Assembly (NCBI GenBank): GCA_965198855.1
Contig: CBDAPZ010000001.1
Span: 2,294,001 to 2,358,000 of the forward strand
From: BOG-908 sp965198855
Lineage (GTDB): Bacteria; Pseudomonadota; Alphaproteobacteria; Acetobacterales; Acetobacteraceae
Direction of reading: 5' to 3'
Length of the DNA: 64,000 nt
The position numbers and the translations under genes were made by a program. This document shows, one piece after another, positions 33,626 to 41,975 of the stretch. Below the pieces are notes generated by a model. It was given only the letters and a program-made list of their open reading frames with translations. It searched no databases and was not told where the DNA came from. Every line of letters starts with the position of its first letter. Position 1 is the stretch's first letter.

Positions 33626-36424
33626 ATGCGTAAACTAATCATTATCTGTGTGCCCGTCTTCATCTTCGTTGTGCTTGGTGTCGCTTGGTGGCAGTTCGGC
33701 CACACACGTGACCCGGTCGCCGCAGCCAAACAGCGCATGGCACAGGGCGACATGCACGGTGCGGCTCTCTACCTTACCCAAGCGGTGCGCGCGCAGCCCG
33801 GCAATGGAGAGGCGGCCTTCCTGCTCGGCAAGGCCGACCTGTCGCTAGCCAACGCGGCTGCCGCACAACAGGAGTTCCTGCGGGCGCGGGCGGATGGTTA
33901 CGACAAAGCCGCGATCGTGCTGCCGCTGGGGCTCGCCTATCTGCAGCAGCGCCATTTCTCCGAGCTGCTGCACGATTTCGATCCCGACTCGCAACCGGCA
34001 GCGGCCAAGGCCGACACGCTGAGCCTGCGGGCGAGTGCACAGATGTCGTTGCATGATGCCGATGGCGCACGCGCTACCGCAGCACAGGCCGAAGCCATCG
34101 CACCGAACGAGGCACAGGTGCTGCTGACGGTGGCGCGTCTCTCGCTCGCCCGCGGCGACCTGGACACGGCAGCCGACCGCGCGGCGAAAGTCGCTGGTGC
34201 GCAGCCCAAGGCCGAGCCGGCCCAGCTTGGCGACTCGCAGCTTCTGCTCGCCGAAGTGGCGATGCGCCGCAACGACCCGAAGACAGCTCTGGCCTTGGCG
34301 CAGACAGTGCTCCGCGGCAATGCCAACAGGCTCGATGCGAGGCTCCTGGAGGCCCGTTGCCTGGCGGCCACCGGCCAGGAGGCGGCCGCGCGCAAGGACG
34401 TGGATGCGGTATTGCACGCGGCACCGCGCGACGTGCCGGCGAACTTCCTGCGCAGCATGCTGGCCATCCATTCCGGCGACTTCGCTGCCGCCGATGCCTC
34501 GCTGCAGCAGATCGGCCCGGTCCTGTCCGACCTGCCGCGCGGCTATTATTTCGAGGCCGTCACCAAGCTCGGGCTCGGCCAGGTGGCGCAGGCGGAGGAT
34601 GCCGCGACCCATTTCCTTGCGCAATTGCCGGCCGATCCGAACGGGCTGAAGCTGATGGCCTTCATCGACCTTGCACAGCAGCACCCCGATCGGGCGCTCA
34701 CCGTGCTCCAAAGCCCGGGACTCGGCGAGCATCCCGATTCCGATACGCTGGATCTGCGCGGCCGCGCGATGGCGATGCTCGGCAACCTGAAAGGGGCGAA
34801 GGACAGTTTCTCTCAGGCCAACGTGCTCGCACCGCAGGATACGCGCATTCTCAACCGCTTGGCCGCGACCGACCTCAATCTCGGCCAGAACCAGGCCGGC
34901 GAGACTGCCCTGAAGCAGTCCCTCAGCATCGATCCCTCACAGCGCCTGGCCGGCGAGGCGATGGTGCAGGCGGCCCTGGTACGCGGCGATTTCGATGCGG
35001 CGCGCGCGGGTGTGGCGGCGATGCGCAAGAACCAGGGCGATGGCGAGGCGACGGGTGTGCTCGATGCACAGGTGAAGCTCGCTTCGCTCGACCTGGATGG
35101 CGCCGGGACCGGCTTCCGTGGCGTGCTGTCCCGCTTTCCCGAAAGCCGTGCCGCCATGCTGGGATTGGTGCGGGTGGAGGAATTGCAGGGCGATACCGAG
35201 GGCGCACAAACGCTGCTCGAAGGCGCCTTCCGCAAGCACCCGAACGACATCCCGCTGCTCGATGCGCTGTTGCCGGCCTTGTATGCGGGCAACCAGGTGG
35301 ATCGCGCGGTCAAGCTGACGCAGATGGCGCATGATGCCGAGCCCGACAACGCGGCCGTCACCGCCGCACTGGCCGAGGCCTATATGCGCGCCAATCAGCC
35401 CGACCGCGCGGTCGGGCTGCTCGACCGTGCGAGTGCCGGCAGCAACGCGCAGCTGGATTACCTGCGCGGGCGCCTGCTGGCGCAACAAGGCAAGACCGCC
35501 CAGGCGAAAACCGTGTTCGAGACCATCGTCGAGACCCGGCCGGCCGACATCCATGGCCGCGTCGGGCTGGCGGCGGTGCTGGTATCGCAGGGCGATTTCG
35601 ACGGCGCACGCACGGTGTTGCGCGCCGGTCTGTCGGACGCGCCGGGGCAGCCCGAGTTGATGGCGGCCCTGCTCGGCGTGGACCTCAAGCAGTCCGGCAC
35701 CGGGTCGGCCGGCGTGAAGCAGGCTCTAGCCACCGCCGCCGGCCTGCGTGCCAACCCTGCCAACATGCCGGCAGCCTCGTTCCTGGCGGGCAATATCTAC
35801 CAGAGCACCGGCGATGCGCATGACGCTGCCAACGCCTTCATGGCCGCCTACGACAAGGCGCCGAGCGAAGGGCTGGCGATCAAGGCAGCCAGCGCCGAGG
35901 CCGCCGCCGGCGAGCCTGCGAAAGGCATCGCTCTGCTGGAGAACTGGACCGCCGGTGCACCGCAGGACCTGCCTGCTCAGGCGGTATTGAGCTCGCTCTA
36001 TCTGAAGGCGGGCGCGCTCGACAAGGCGGCATCGCGGCTCAGCCTGGTGCTCGCCACCGAGCAGACCAACGTGGCCGCATTGAACAACCTAGCCTGGATC
36101 CGCCAGGCGCAAGGCGACACGGCGGCGGCAAAGACGTTGGCGGAGCGTGCCTATTTTCAGGCGGCGCGGCCGGAGATCGCCGATACGCTTGGCTGGATAT
36201 TGTCGCGGCAGGGCGAGACGGCGGAAGCTTTGCCACTGCTCAAACAGGCGACCGCGAGTGCCGATCCGTCCTCGCGCGCGGCGGCGCAGTATCATTACGG
36301 GGTGACCCTTGCTGCGGCCGGGAAGCATGAGGAGGCGCGCAGCCAAGTGGAGGCGGCGCTGGCCGAGAAGGCGGTGTTTCGCGAGGCGGATGAGGCGCGC
36401 GATTTCCTAAAAAAGGCGCCTTAG
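33626..36424 (+). CDS. XrtA/PEP-CTERM-associated TPR protein (PrsT-like)
   Basis: The 932-residue protein has an N-terminal membrane anchor (LIIICVPVFIFVVLGVAWWQF) and then around 20 TPR-type helix pairs to the end, for example AAFLLGKADLSLANAAAAQQEF, AEAYMRANQPDRAVGLLDRA and NNLAWIRQAQGDTAAAKTLAERAY. Length and layout match the PEP-CTERM system TPR-repeat family, but the N-terminus lacks a lipobox Cys, so it is probably membrane-anchored rather than lipidated. GAGGGG precedes the ATG. It is divergent from the export gene. A family 1 element begins 4 bases after its TAG. Confidence 0.9.
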   Translation: MRKLIIICVPVFIFVVLGVAWWQFGHTRDPVAAAKQRMAQGDMHGAALYLTQAVRAQPGNGEAAFLLGKADLSLANAAAAQQEFLRARADGYDKAAIVLPLGLAYLQQRHFSELLHDFDPDSQPAAAKADTLSLRASAQMSLHDADGARATAAQAEAIAPNEAQVLLTVARLSLARGDLDTAADRAAKVAGAQPKAEPAQLGDSQLLLAEVAMRRNDPKTALALAQTVLRGNANRLDARLLEARCLAATGQEAAARKDVDAVLHAAPRDVPANFLRSMLAIHSGDFAAADASLQQIGPVLSDLPRGYYFEAVTKLGLGQVAQAEDAATHFLAQLPADPNGLKLMAFIDLAQQHPDRALTVLQSPGLGEHPDSDTLDLRGRAMAMLGNLKGAKDSFSQANVLAPQDTRILNRLAATDLNLGQNQAGETALKQSLSIDPSQRLAGEAMVQAALVRGDFDAARAGVAAMRKNQGDGEATGVLDAQVKLASLDLDGAGTGFRGVLSRFPESRAAMLGLVRVEELQGDTEGAQTLLEGAFRKHPNDIPLLDALLPALYAGNQVDRAVKLTQMAHDAEPDNAAVTAALAEAYMRANQPDRAVGLLDRASAGSNAQLDYLRGRLLAQQGKTAQAKTVFETIVETRPADIHGRVGLAAVLVSQGDFDGARTVLRAGLSDAPGQPELMAALLGVDLKQSGTGSAGVKQALATAAGLRANPANMPAASFLAGNIYQSTGDAHDAANAFMAAYDKAPSEGLAIKAASAEAAAGEPAKGIALLENWTAGAPQDLPAQAVLSSLYLKAGALDKAASRLSLVLATEQTNVAALNNLAWIRQAQGDTAAAKTLAERAYFQAARPEIADTLGWILSRQGETAEALPLLKQATASADPSSRAAAQYHYGVTLAAAGKHEEARSQVEAALAEKAVFREADEARDFLKKAP

Positions 36425-36427
36425 AAA

Positions 36428-36572
36428 GGAAGATGTTCTTTTCTGAAGAAAAGAACCAAAAGACTTTTATGTCCTTTGCCGCCCCGCTATCCGCGTAAGT
36501 TCCAAAGCGTTCGTGCGGGCGGAGAGATAAAAGTCTTTTGGTTCTTTTCTTTAGAAAAGAACTGCTTTCTTA
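36428..36572. repeat. Family 1 AT-rich hairpin element, head-to-head pair (locus 6)
   Basis: Left unit: GGAAGATGTTCTTTTCTGAA, extending to CTTTTATG, 4 bases after the TPR stop. Right unit: inverted, AAAAGTCTTTTGGTTCTTTTC to about 36572. Unlike the other pairs, the right unit faces the start rather than the stop of the following gene, and it overlaps that gene's N-terminal codons. Confidence 0.85.
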
Positions 36573-37779
36573 CCGGAATCATCCACTGCTCTCCCTCCTC
36601 ACCTTCACCACGCTTTACCCAAATCCATCGCAGCCAAATCACGGCGTATTCGTGGAAAACCGCCTGCGCCACCTCGTCGGTACCGGACAGGTGCGTGCCA
36701 CCGTGCTGGCGCCGATCGCGTGGTTTCCCGGCCGTGTCCTGCCAGGTGCGCCGGAGCGCGAGCAGCGCCACGGGCTTGAGGTGCTGCATCCGCGTTGGCT
36801 TGCCATTCCCAAACTCGGGATGAACGTTTCGCCTTGGCTGCTCTACCAGGCGGCGGCGCGCAGCATCGCGCGGCTGATCCGCGACGGCGCGCGGTTCGAT
36901 GCCATCGATGCGCATTATTTCTATCCGGACGGTGTGGCCGCTATCTGGCTCGGGCGGCGCTTCGGGCTGCCGGTGGTGATCACCGCGCGTGGGTCCGATA
37001 TCACCCAATTTCCGGAGTATCGTGTGCCGCGCCGGCTGATCCTCGCGGCTGCGCGGGAGGCGGATGCGATCATCACCGTCAGCGCCGGATTGCGCGATGC
37101 CATGGTGGCGCTTGGGGCGGCAGGCTCGAAGATCACCGTATTACGCAATGGGGTCGATCTTTCGGTGTTCCGGCCGATCGACCGCACAGAGGCGCGGCAG
37201 GCTTTTGGCGTGACCGGCCCGACGCTCGTTTCCGTCGGCGCACTGATCCCTCGCAAGGGCCATGACCGCACGATCGGCGCCCTTGCCCGTTTGCCTGGCT
37301 GGTCGTTGCTGATCGCCGGCGATGGGCCAGAGCGCGCGTCGCTGGCAGCCCTTGCCGAACGCTTCGGCGTCGCCGACCGTGTCAGGCTGCTCGGGGCCGT
37401 GCCGCATGGCGAACTGGCGCAGCTTTACAGCGCAGCGGATCTCTCCGTGCTGGCATCCTCACGCGAGGGTTGGGCAAATGTGCTTCTGGAATCGATGGCC
37501 TGCGGCACGCCGGTGATCGCCAGCCCGATCCCGGGCAATCCGGAGGTGGTGCAAAGCCTGGAGGCGGGCAGCATCGCTAGCGCGAACACTGCCGAGGCCA
37601 TTGCGGATGCCGTGAAAGCCCGGCCACAATCGGATCTGCAAGAGACGCGCGCTTATGCGGAGGCGTTTTCCTGGGACGCGACAAGCCAAGGACAATTGAG
37701 TCTGTTTAACAACGTCTTAACAAAAAGGAAAATTGGGGGAGCCGTGCCGTCCCCCCCAAAACCCCCGTCTATTATCTAG
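36538..37779 (+). CDS. GT4 glycosyltransferase of the exopolysaccharide locus
   Basis: The protein is up to 413 residues with a GT-B fold. The body is canonical: FTTLYPNPSQPNHGVFVENRL near the N-terminus, ITARGSDITQFPEY, ILRNGVDLSVFRPI, SVGALIPRKGHDRTI and SSREGWANVLLESMACGTPVIAS (donor site Glu pair). It would transfer a sugar to the growing polysaccharide at the inner membrane. Both ends are odd. No ATG is available; the likely starts are TTG 36538 (GGAG 11 bases upstream) or CTG 36586, and the former lies in a family 1 unit. The last 15 or so codons (KRKIGGAVPSPPKPPSII) come from a family 2 hairpin. Confidence 0.85.
   Translation: MVLFFRKELLSYRNHPLLSLLTFTTLYPNPSQPNHGVFVENRLRHLVGTGQVRATVLAPIAWFPGRVLPGAPEREQRHGLEVLHPRWLAIPKLGMNVSPWLLYQAAARSIARLIRDGARFDAIDAHYFYPDGVAAIWLGRRFGLPVVITARGSDITQFPEYRVPRRLILAAAREADAIITVSAGLRDAMVALGAAGSKITVLRNGVDLSVFRPIDRTEARQAFGVTGPTLVSVGALIPRKGHDRTIGALARLPGWSLLIAGDGPERASLAALAERFGVADRVRLLGAVPHGELAQLYSAADLSVLASSREGWANVLLESMACGTPVIASPIPGNPEVVQSLEAGSIASANTAEAIADAVKARPQSDLQETRAYAEAFSWDATSQGQLSLFNNVLTKRKIGGAVPSPPKPPSII
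37727..37770 (+). repeat. Family 2 G5/C7 hairpin element (copy 3)
   Basis: GGAAAATTGGGGGAGCCGTG, then CCGTCCCCCCCAAAACCCCCG, closely similar to the copy at 27555. It lies within the last codons of the glycosyltransferase and just before the convergent WxxGxW gene's stop; the two stops share bases 37777-37778. Confidence 0.75.
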
Positions 37780-39056
37780 TGCTTCGGTTCCTTGCCTTCG
37801 GGGTGGGGTGCGGCAGCGTGCGGGGCGGCGGCAGGATGGGGAGCAGCCTGCGGATGCGGCGCGGGCGCCGGACGGTTCATCGCCTGCGGATGCTGCATCG
37901 GCGCTGCACGGGCAGGCGCTTCGCGCGCTTCCGGACGCGCTGTCCGAGCCTCTTCGGCCGGACGCGCTTCGGTACGCGGCCGCGCCTCGGCGCCAGGGCG
38001 TGCCTCTGCACCAGGGCGCGCTGCCAAGCCGGGATGCGCTTCCGCACCTGGACGCGCTTCGATGCCGGGGCGTGTTGCCACACCGGGGCGCGCTTCTTCC
38101 CCGGGACGGCTTACGACGTTCGGACGCGCGGCTTCGCCGGGACGCGCCGTTTCACCGGGGCGACCGGCAACGCCTGGACGCTCATTGGCGCCATGCTGCG
38201 CCAGTGCGGGATGCCCCTCGTTGCCAGGACGGGCCCCTGCTTCGCCAGGACGTGCACCAGCCTCGTTGGGCCGCGCCGCTGCATCATGCGCGGCGACCAC
38301 GCCGGCACCATGGAACTCACCGGGACGGGCGACGGCCGCTATCGCCGGATGGCCGTGGTTCTCGGAGGCAAGCAAGGTGCGGTCATGCGCGGCGGCCTGG
38401 AAATGCTGCTGCTGCTGCGCGGTAGGTTGCACATGCTGCTCGTGCTGGAATTGCTCCTGCTCGCGCGACGGACGTGCCTGGATGCCGTTCGGACCGTTGA
38501 AGCTGGTGCGGTTGATGTTGGTGTTGTTGACGATCGTCTGGTTGTAGACATTCGTTACATGATAGCCGCCGCCGCGATTAAAGAAGCCATTGCCGTACGC
38601 CGCCTGGTTGTAAGCGAACTGGCCGCCGCGCCACTCGCCACCGAAATAGCCGCCGGACGTATAGCCGAATCCGTAATCGATGCCGCCGTAGAAGCCGACA
38701 TGCGGGCCCCAATAGCCGGCATTATAGACGTAGCGCCCGCCATTGTAGCCCCAATAGCCCGGCGTCCAGAGCAGGCCGACACTCGGCGGCTGCACCCATA
38801 CGCCCGGCACCCAGTAATAGCCGGCATCGCCGTAGGACCAGTAGCCGGGCGTGAAGATATAGCCAGGCCCGGGAAGCGGCGGCGGCTCGTAGACCGGGAG
38901 TTCCGGCGGCGCGACGGTGACGTTCAGGCCGATGCCGCCGCCGCCAATGCCGATACCAATGCCGATCTGCGCGTGCGCAGGCGCACTCGGCGTAAGGACG
39001 ATGGGGGCAGCAAAAACCGAAGCTGCCAGAAGATAAGCGTAAGGTACGCGGCGCAT
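37776..39056 (-). CDS. WxxGxW-repeat exported protein with RPGE-rich tail
   Basis: About 426 residues from ATG 39056, preceded by AAGGA. A signal peptide ends near PAHAQI. Residues of about 35-130 hold the aromatic WxxGxW-type repeats (GYWSYGDAGYYWVPGVW, LLWTPGYWGYNGGRY). Then comes a Gln/His-rich stretch, and from about residue 230 a tail of RPGE, ARPGAE and similar pentapeptides ending HPEGKEPKH. YXWGXW proteins are exported, of unknown function, and common in Proteobacteria. The tail resembles that of the FecR-domain gene at 3350. The opposite-strand frame of equal length is a shadow. Confidence 0.82.
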   Translation of the reverse strand: MRRVPYAYLLAASVFAAPIVLTPSAPAHAQIGIGIGIGGGGIGLNVTVAPPELPVYEPPPLPGPGYIFTPGYWSYGDAGYYWVPGVWVQPPSVGLLWTPGYWGYNGGRYVYNAGYWGPHVGFYGGIDYGFGYTSGGYFGGEWRGGQFAYNQAAYGNGFFNRGGGYHVTNVYNQTIVNNTNINRTSFNGPNGIQARPSREQEQFQHEQHVQPTAQQQQHFQAAAHDRTLLASENHGHPAIAAVARPGEFHGAGVVAAHDAAARPNEAGARPGEAGARPGNEGHPALAQHGANERPGVAGRPGETARPGEAARPNVVSRPGEEARPGVATRPGIEARPGAEAHPGLAARPGAEARPGAEARPRTEARPAEEARTARPEAREAPARAAPMQHPQAMNRPAPAPHPQAAPHPAAAPHAAAPHPEGKEPKH

Positions 39057-39387
39057 GATGGATGGTCCTTGCATTAGATGGTCAGTAGGTGAGGCGTTTG
39101 ACGTGGCCGGGCAATCAATGTGAACAAACCGAAATGTTGCAAACTAAGGCATTCGTGACGGGATGTTACGCGGCGGTTGCGGGGTCGACGACACGAAGTT
39201 TGATGATGCATGATGGCATTTTCAGGGCAGCATACTGGAAGGATACAAACTCTCGCTTACGTGATGCAAAGCAGGTCGCGCACATTACGCTTCGGTTATG
39301 TCTATCCGGAGCCCAGCCTGATCGGGCCTGCGCGACTTACGTCAACAGCAGATAATAGTTCCGCATGCGGCGATGTGCGCAGGACGA
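39057..39387. other. 331-bp gene-free gap upstream of the WxxGxW gene
   Basis: The sequence between the WxxGxW start and the hemB stop shows no credible coding frame or RNA gene. It must contain the promoter of the WxxGxW gene on the minus strand. I could not assign -35/-10 boxes with confidence. Confidence 0.5.
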
Positions 39388-40383
39388 TTACGGGCGGCGG
39401 AGATAACCCGCGGCTTCGACTGCGAAATAGGTGAGTACACCGTTCGCACCTGCGCGCTTGAAACCGAGCAGCGATTCCATGACGGCACGTTCGCGCTCCA
39501 GCCAGCCGCGTTCGATCGCCGCCATCATCATCGCGTATTCGCCGGACACCTGGTAGACGAATGTCGGGACTTTGAAAGTGTCGCTGACGCGCCTCACGAT
39601 ATCCAGATACGGCATGCCGGGCTTCACCATCACCATGTCGGCGCCCTCGCGCAGATCCGCTTCCACTTCGCGCATGGCTTCGTCGGAATTGGCAGGATCC
39701 ATCTGGTAGGTCTTCTTGTCGCCTTGCAGCGATTTCGCGGAGCCGAGCGCATCGCGGAACGGGCCGTAGAACGCGCTCGCATATTTTGCCGCGTAGCTCA
39801 TGATGCGCGTGTTGATCAGGTTTTGCGCATCCAGTGCTGCGCGTATAGCGCCGACCCGGCCATCCATCATGTCGGACGGTGCGATGATGTCGATACCCGC
39901 CTGCGCCTGAATTACGGATTGTCGCGTCAGGATCTGCAGCGTTTCGTCGTTCGCCACATAATTGTTTCGCAGCACGCCATCGTGGCCATGATCCGTATAA
40001 GGGTCCAAGGCAACGTCGCCGATCAATCCCAGGTTGGGGAATTCGGATTTCAGCAGGCGTGCAGCGCTGCACATGAGGTTTTTCTCGTTGAGCGCTTCGG
40101 TGCCTTCGGCGTTCTTCTTTTCCGCCGGCGTTGCGGGAAACAGCGCCAGGGCGGGCACGCCCAGCTTCACCGCGCGCTCCACATGCCCTGCCAGGCGATC
40201 CAGGCTGACACGGTCGACGCCCGGCATCGAGGCGACCGGGATGGTCTTGCCCTGCCCCTCGATGATGAAGACCGGCCAAATCAGGTCGTCGACGGACAGG
40301 GTGTTTTCCGCCACCAGGCGCCGGGTGAACGCGTCGGTGCGGTTTCGCCGCGGACGCCCCGCGGGATAAGGCGCGGTGCTCAC
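39388..40383 (-). CDS. hemB: Delta-aminolevulinic acid dehydratase (porphobilinogen synthase)
   Basis: The 331-residue protein has RRNRTDAFTRRLV at the N-terminus, GDVALDPYTDHGHDG (metal-site region with Asp rather than the zinc cysteines), SDMMDGRVGAIR, the Schiff-base lysines in MVMVKPGMPYLDIV and AAKYASAFYGPFR, and YQVSGEYAM. It condenses two ALA molecules into porphobilinogen in tetrapyrrole synthesis. The Asp-rich metal site is the Mg-type arrangement usual in Alphaproteobacteria. Its GTG start overlaps the TGA of the permease (GTGA). Confidence 0.97.
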   Translation of the reverse strand: MSTAPYPAGRPRRNRTDAFTRRLVAENTLSVDDLIWPVFIIEGQGKTIPVASMPGVDRVSLDRLAGHVERAVKLGVPALALFPATPAEKKNAEGTEALNEKNLMCSAARLLKSEFPNLGLIGDVALDPYTDHGHDGVLRNNYVANDETLQILTRQSVIQAQAGIDIIAPSDMMDGRVGAIRAALDAQNLINTRIMSYAAKYASAFYGPFRDALGSAKSLQGDKKTYQMDPANSDEAMREVEADLREGADMVMVKPGMPYLDIVRRVSDTFKVPTFVYQVSGEYAMMMAAIERGWLERERAVMESLLGFKRAGANGVLTYFAVEAAGYLRRP

Positions 40384-41828
40384 AGCCCGGAGCGCAGCAG
40401 GCTGTGATGGCGGCTATAGGTGAAATAGACCACCAGCCCGATCAGCAGCCAGATCAGCGCCATGCCCCAGGTCTGCAACGGCAGCGACAGCATCAGCGCG
40501 CCGCACACCACGATGCCGGCGGCCGGCACGTAGGGCACGAAGGGTGTGCGGAAGGCGCGGCGGCGTGACGGGTCGGCACGGCGCAGCACCAGCACGCCAA
40601 TGCAGACGATCACGAAAGCCAGAAGGGTTCCCATGGACGTCATGTGACCGAGCTGGCTGATCGGCGAGAACCCGCCGGCGACGCCCGCGAACACCATGAA
40701 CAGCAGGTTGGACAGCCAGGGCGTGCGGAATTTCGGGTGCACTGCGCTGAAGACTTTCGGCAGCAAGCCGTCTTTCGACATCGAATAGAACACGCGGCTT
40801 TGGCCCAGGAGCATCACCAGGATCACCGAGGTGAGGCCGGCGATGGCGCCGATGCTGACGGCGACCTTGAGCCAGGGCAGCGGCGTCTGACTGATCGCGA
40901 GCGACACCGGGGCTGCATCGTGCAGCTTGGTGTAGCTGATCAGGCCGGTGACCACGAGGCAGACCAGCACGTAGAGAACGGTACAGATCGCAAGCGAACC
41001 GAGAATGCCGATCGGCATGTCGCGCTCGGGGTTCTTGGTTTCCTGTGCGGCGGTGGAGACCGCATCGAAACCGATATAGGCGAAGAACACGGTGGCCGCA
41101 CCACGGAACACGCCGGAGATGCCGAAATGGCCGAAGGTGCCGGCATTCGGCGGGATGAACGGATGCCAGTTCTCCGGCTTCACATAGAGCGCGCCGAATC
41201 CGATCACGGCGGCGACCACGACGAGCTTCAGTGCGACAATGGCTGCGTTCACCTTGGCGGATTCCGAAATACCCCTGATCAACACCAGCGAGATGCAGAT
41301 AACCACGAATATCGCCGGAAGGTTCACGATGCCCGGGTCCGCATGGCCCATCGCGTCGGTCTCGAACGGCGAGGCGGTGATCGCGTGCGGCAAAGAGAGC
41401 CCGAGGGAGGCGAGGAAATGGGTGACGTAGGCCGACCAGGAGACTGAGACGGTCGCGGCACCGACCGCGTATTCCAGGGTGAGTGCCCAGCCGATGATCC
41501 AGGCCACGAGTTCGCCGAGAGAAGCATAGGCGTAGGTGTAGGCGCTGCCGGCGGCCGGGATCATGCCGGAGAGTTCGCTGTAGCAAAGCCCGGCGAGACC
41601 GCAGCCGAGGGCTGCGATGAGGAAGCTGATCACTACGGCAGGGCCGGCATTGTCGGCCGCGGCAATGCCGGTGAGGGAGAAGATGCCGGCGCCAATGATG
41701 GCGCCGATGCCCAGTGCCACCAGGCTCAAAGGCCCCAGCGTTCGCTTGAAACTATGCTCGCCCTCGCCGTCGTCGATGGCTCTGATGGGTTTGCGCGTGA
41801 AAAGCGGGTTGCCGAGGGTGAGGCTCAT
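40380..41828 (-). CDS. APC-family amino-acid permease
   Basis: The 482-residue membrane protein has about 12-14 transmembrane helices. The N-terminus reads FKRTLGPLSLVALGIGAIIGAGIFSLTG, the substrate-binding GxG helix of APC transporters, followed by AGLCYSELSGMIPAAGSAYTYAY. This is most like the CAT/YfnA-type cationic amino-acid transporters; substrate is inferred only. It is translationally coupled to hemB, but functional linkage is not obvious. The gap to divergent glyA is 147 bp and holds both promoters. Confidence 0.9.
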   Translation of the reverse strand: MSLTLGNPLFTRKPIRAIDDGEGEHSFKRTLGPLSLVALGIGAIIGAGIFSLTGIAAADNAGPAVVISFLIAALGCGLAGLCYSELSGMIPAAGSAYTYAYASLGELVAWIIGWALTLEYAVGAATVSVSWSAYVTHFLASLGLSLPHAITASPFETDAMGHADPGIVNLPAIFVVICISLVLIRGISESAKVNAAIVALKLVVVAAVIGFGALYVKPENWHPFIPPNAGTFGHFGISGVFRGAATVFFAYIGFDAVSTAAQETKNPERDMPIGILGSLAICTVLYVLVCLVVTGLISYTKLHDAAPVSLAISQTPLPWLKVAVSIGAIAGLTSVILVMLLGQSRVFYSMSKDGLLPKVFSAVHPKFRTPWLSNLLFMVFAGVAGGFSPISQLGHMTSMGTLLAFVIVCIGVLVLRRADPSRRRAFRTPFVPYVPAAGIVVCGALMLSLPLQTWGMALIWLLIGLVVYFTYSRHHSLLRSGL

Positions 41829-41975
41829 CGGAGTCCTTGAAATGCAGTGTGGCCGGGGTTCTCGGCACTATGGCGCGGATGCTACGGTGCGCGTCAAAGG
41901 AAGACCAGTGGTTCCGCAGTTCCTTCGTGTGAGAGCCAAGCCACTCGCCTTCTGTTGGTTTAGAAAGGACCGTCC

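Noticed and set aside
37779..39077. 432-codon plus-strand frame opposite the WxxGxW gene
   Set aside because: It has the same length as the real minus-strand gene but shows no signal peptide or domain. It is a shadow of the aromatic and RPGE repeats.
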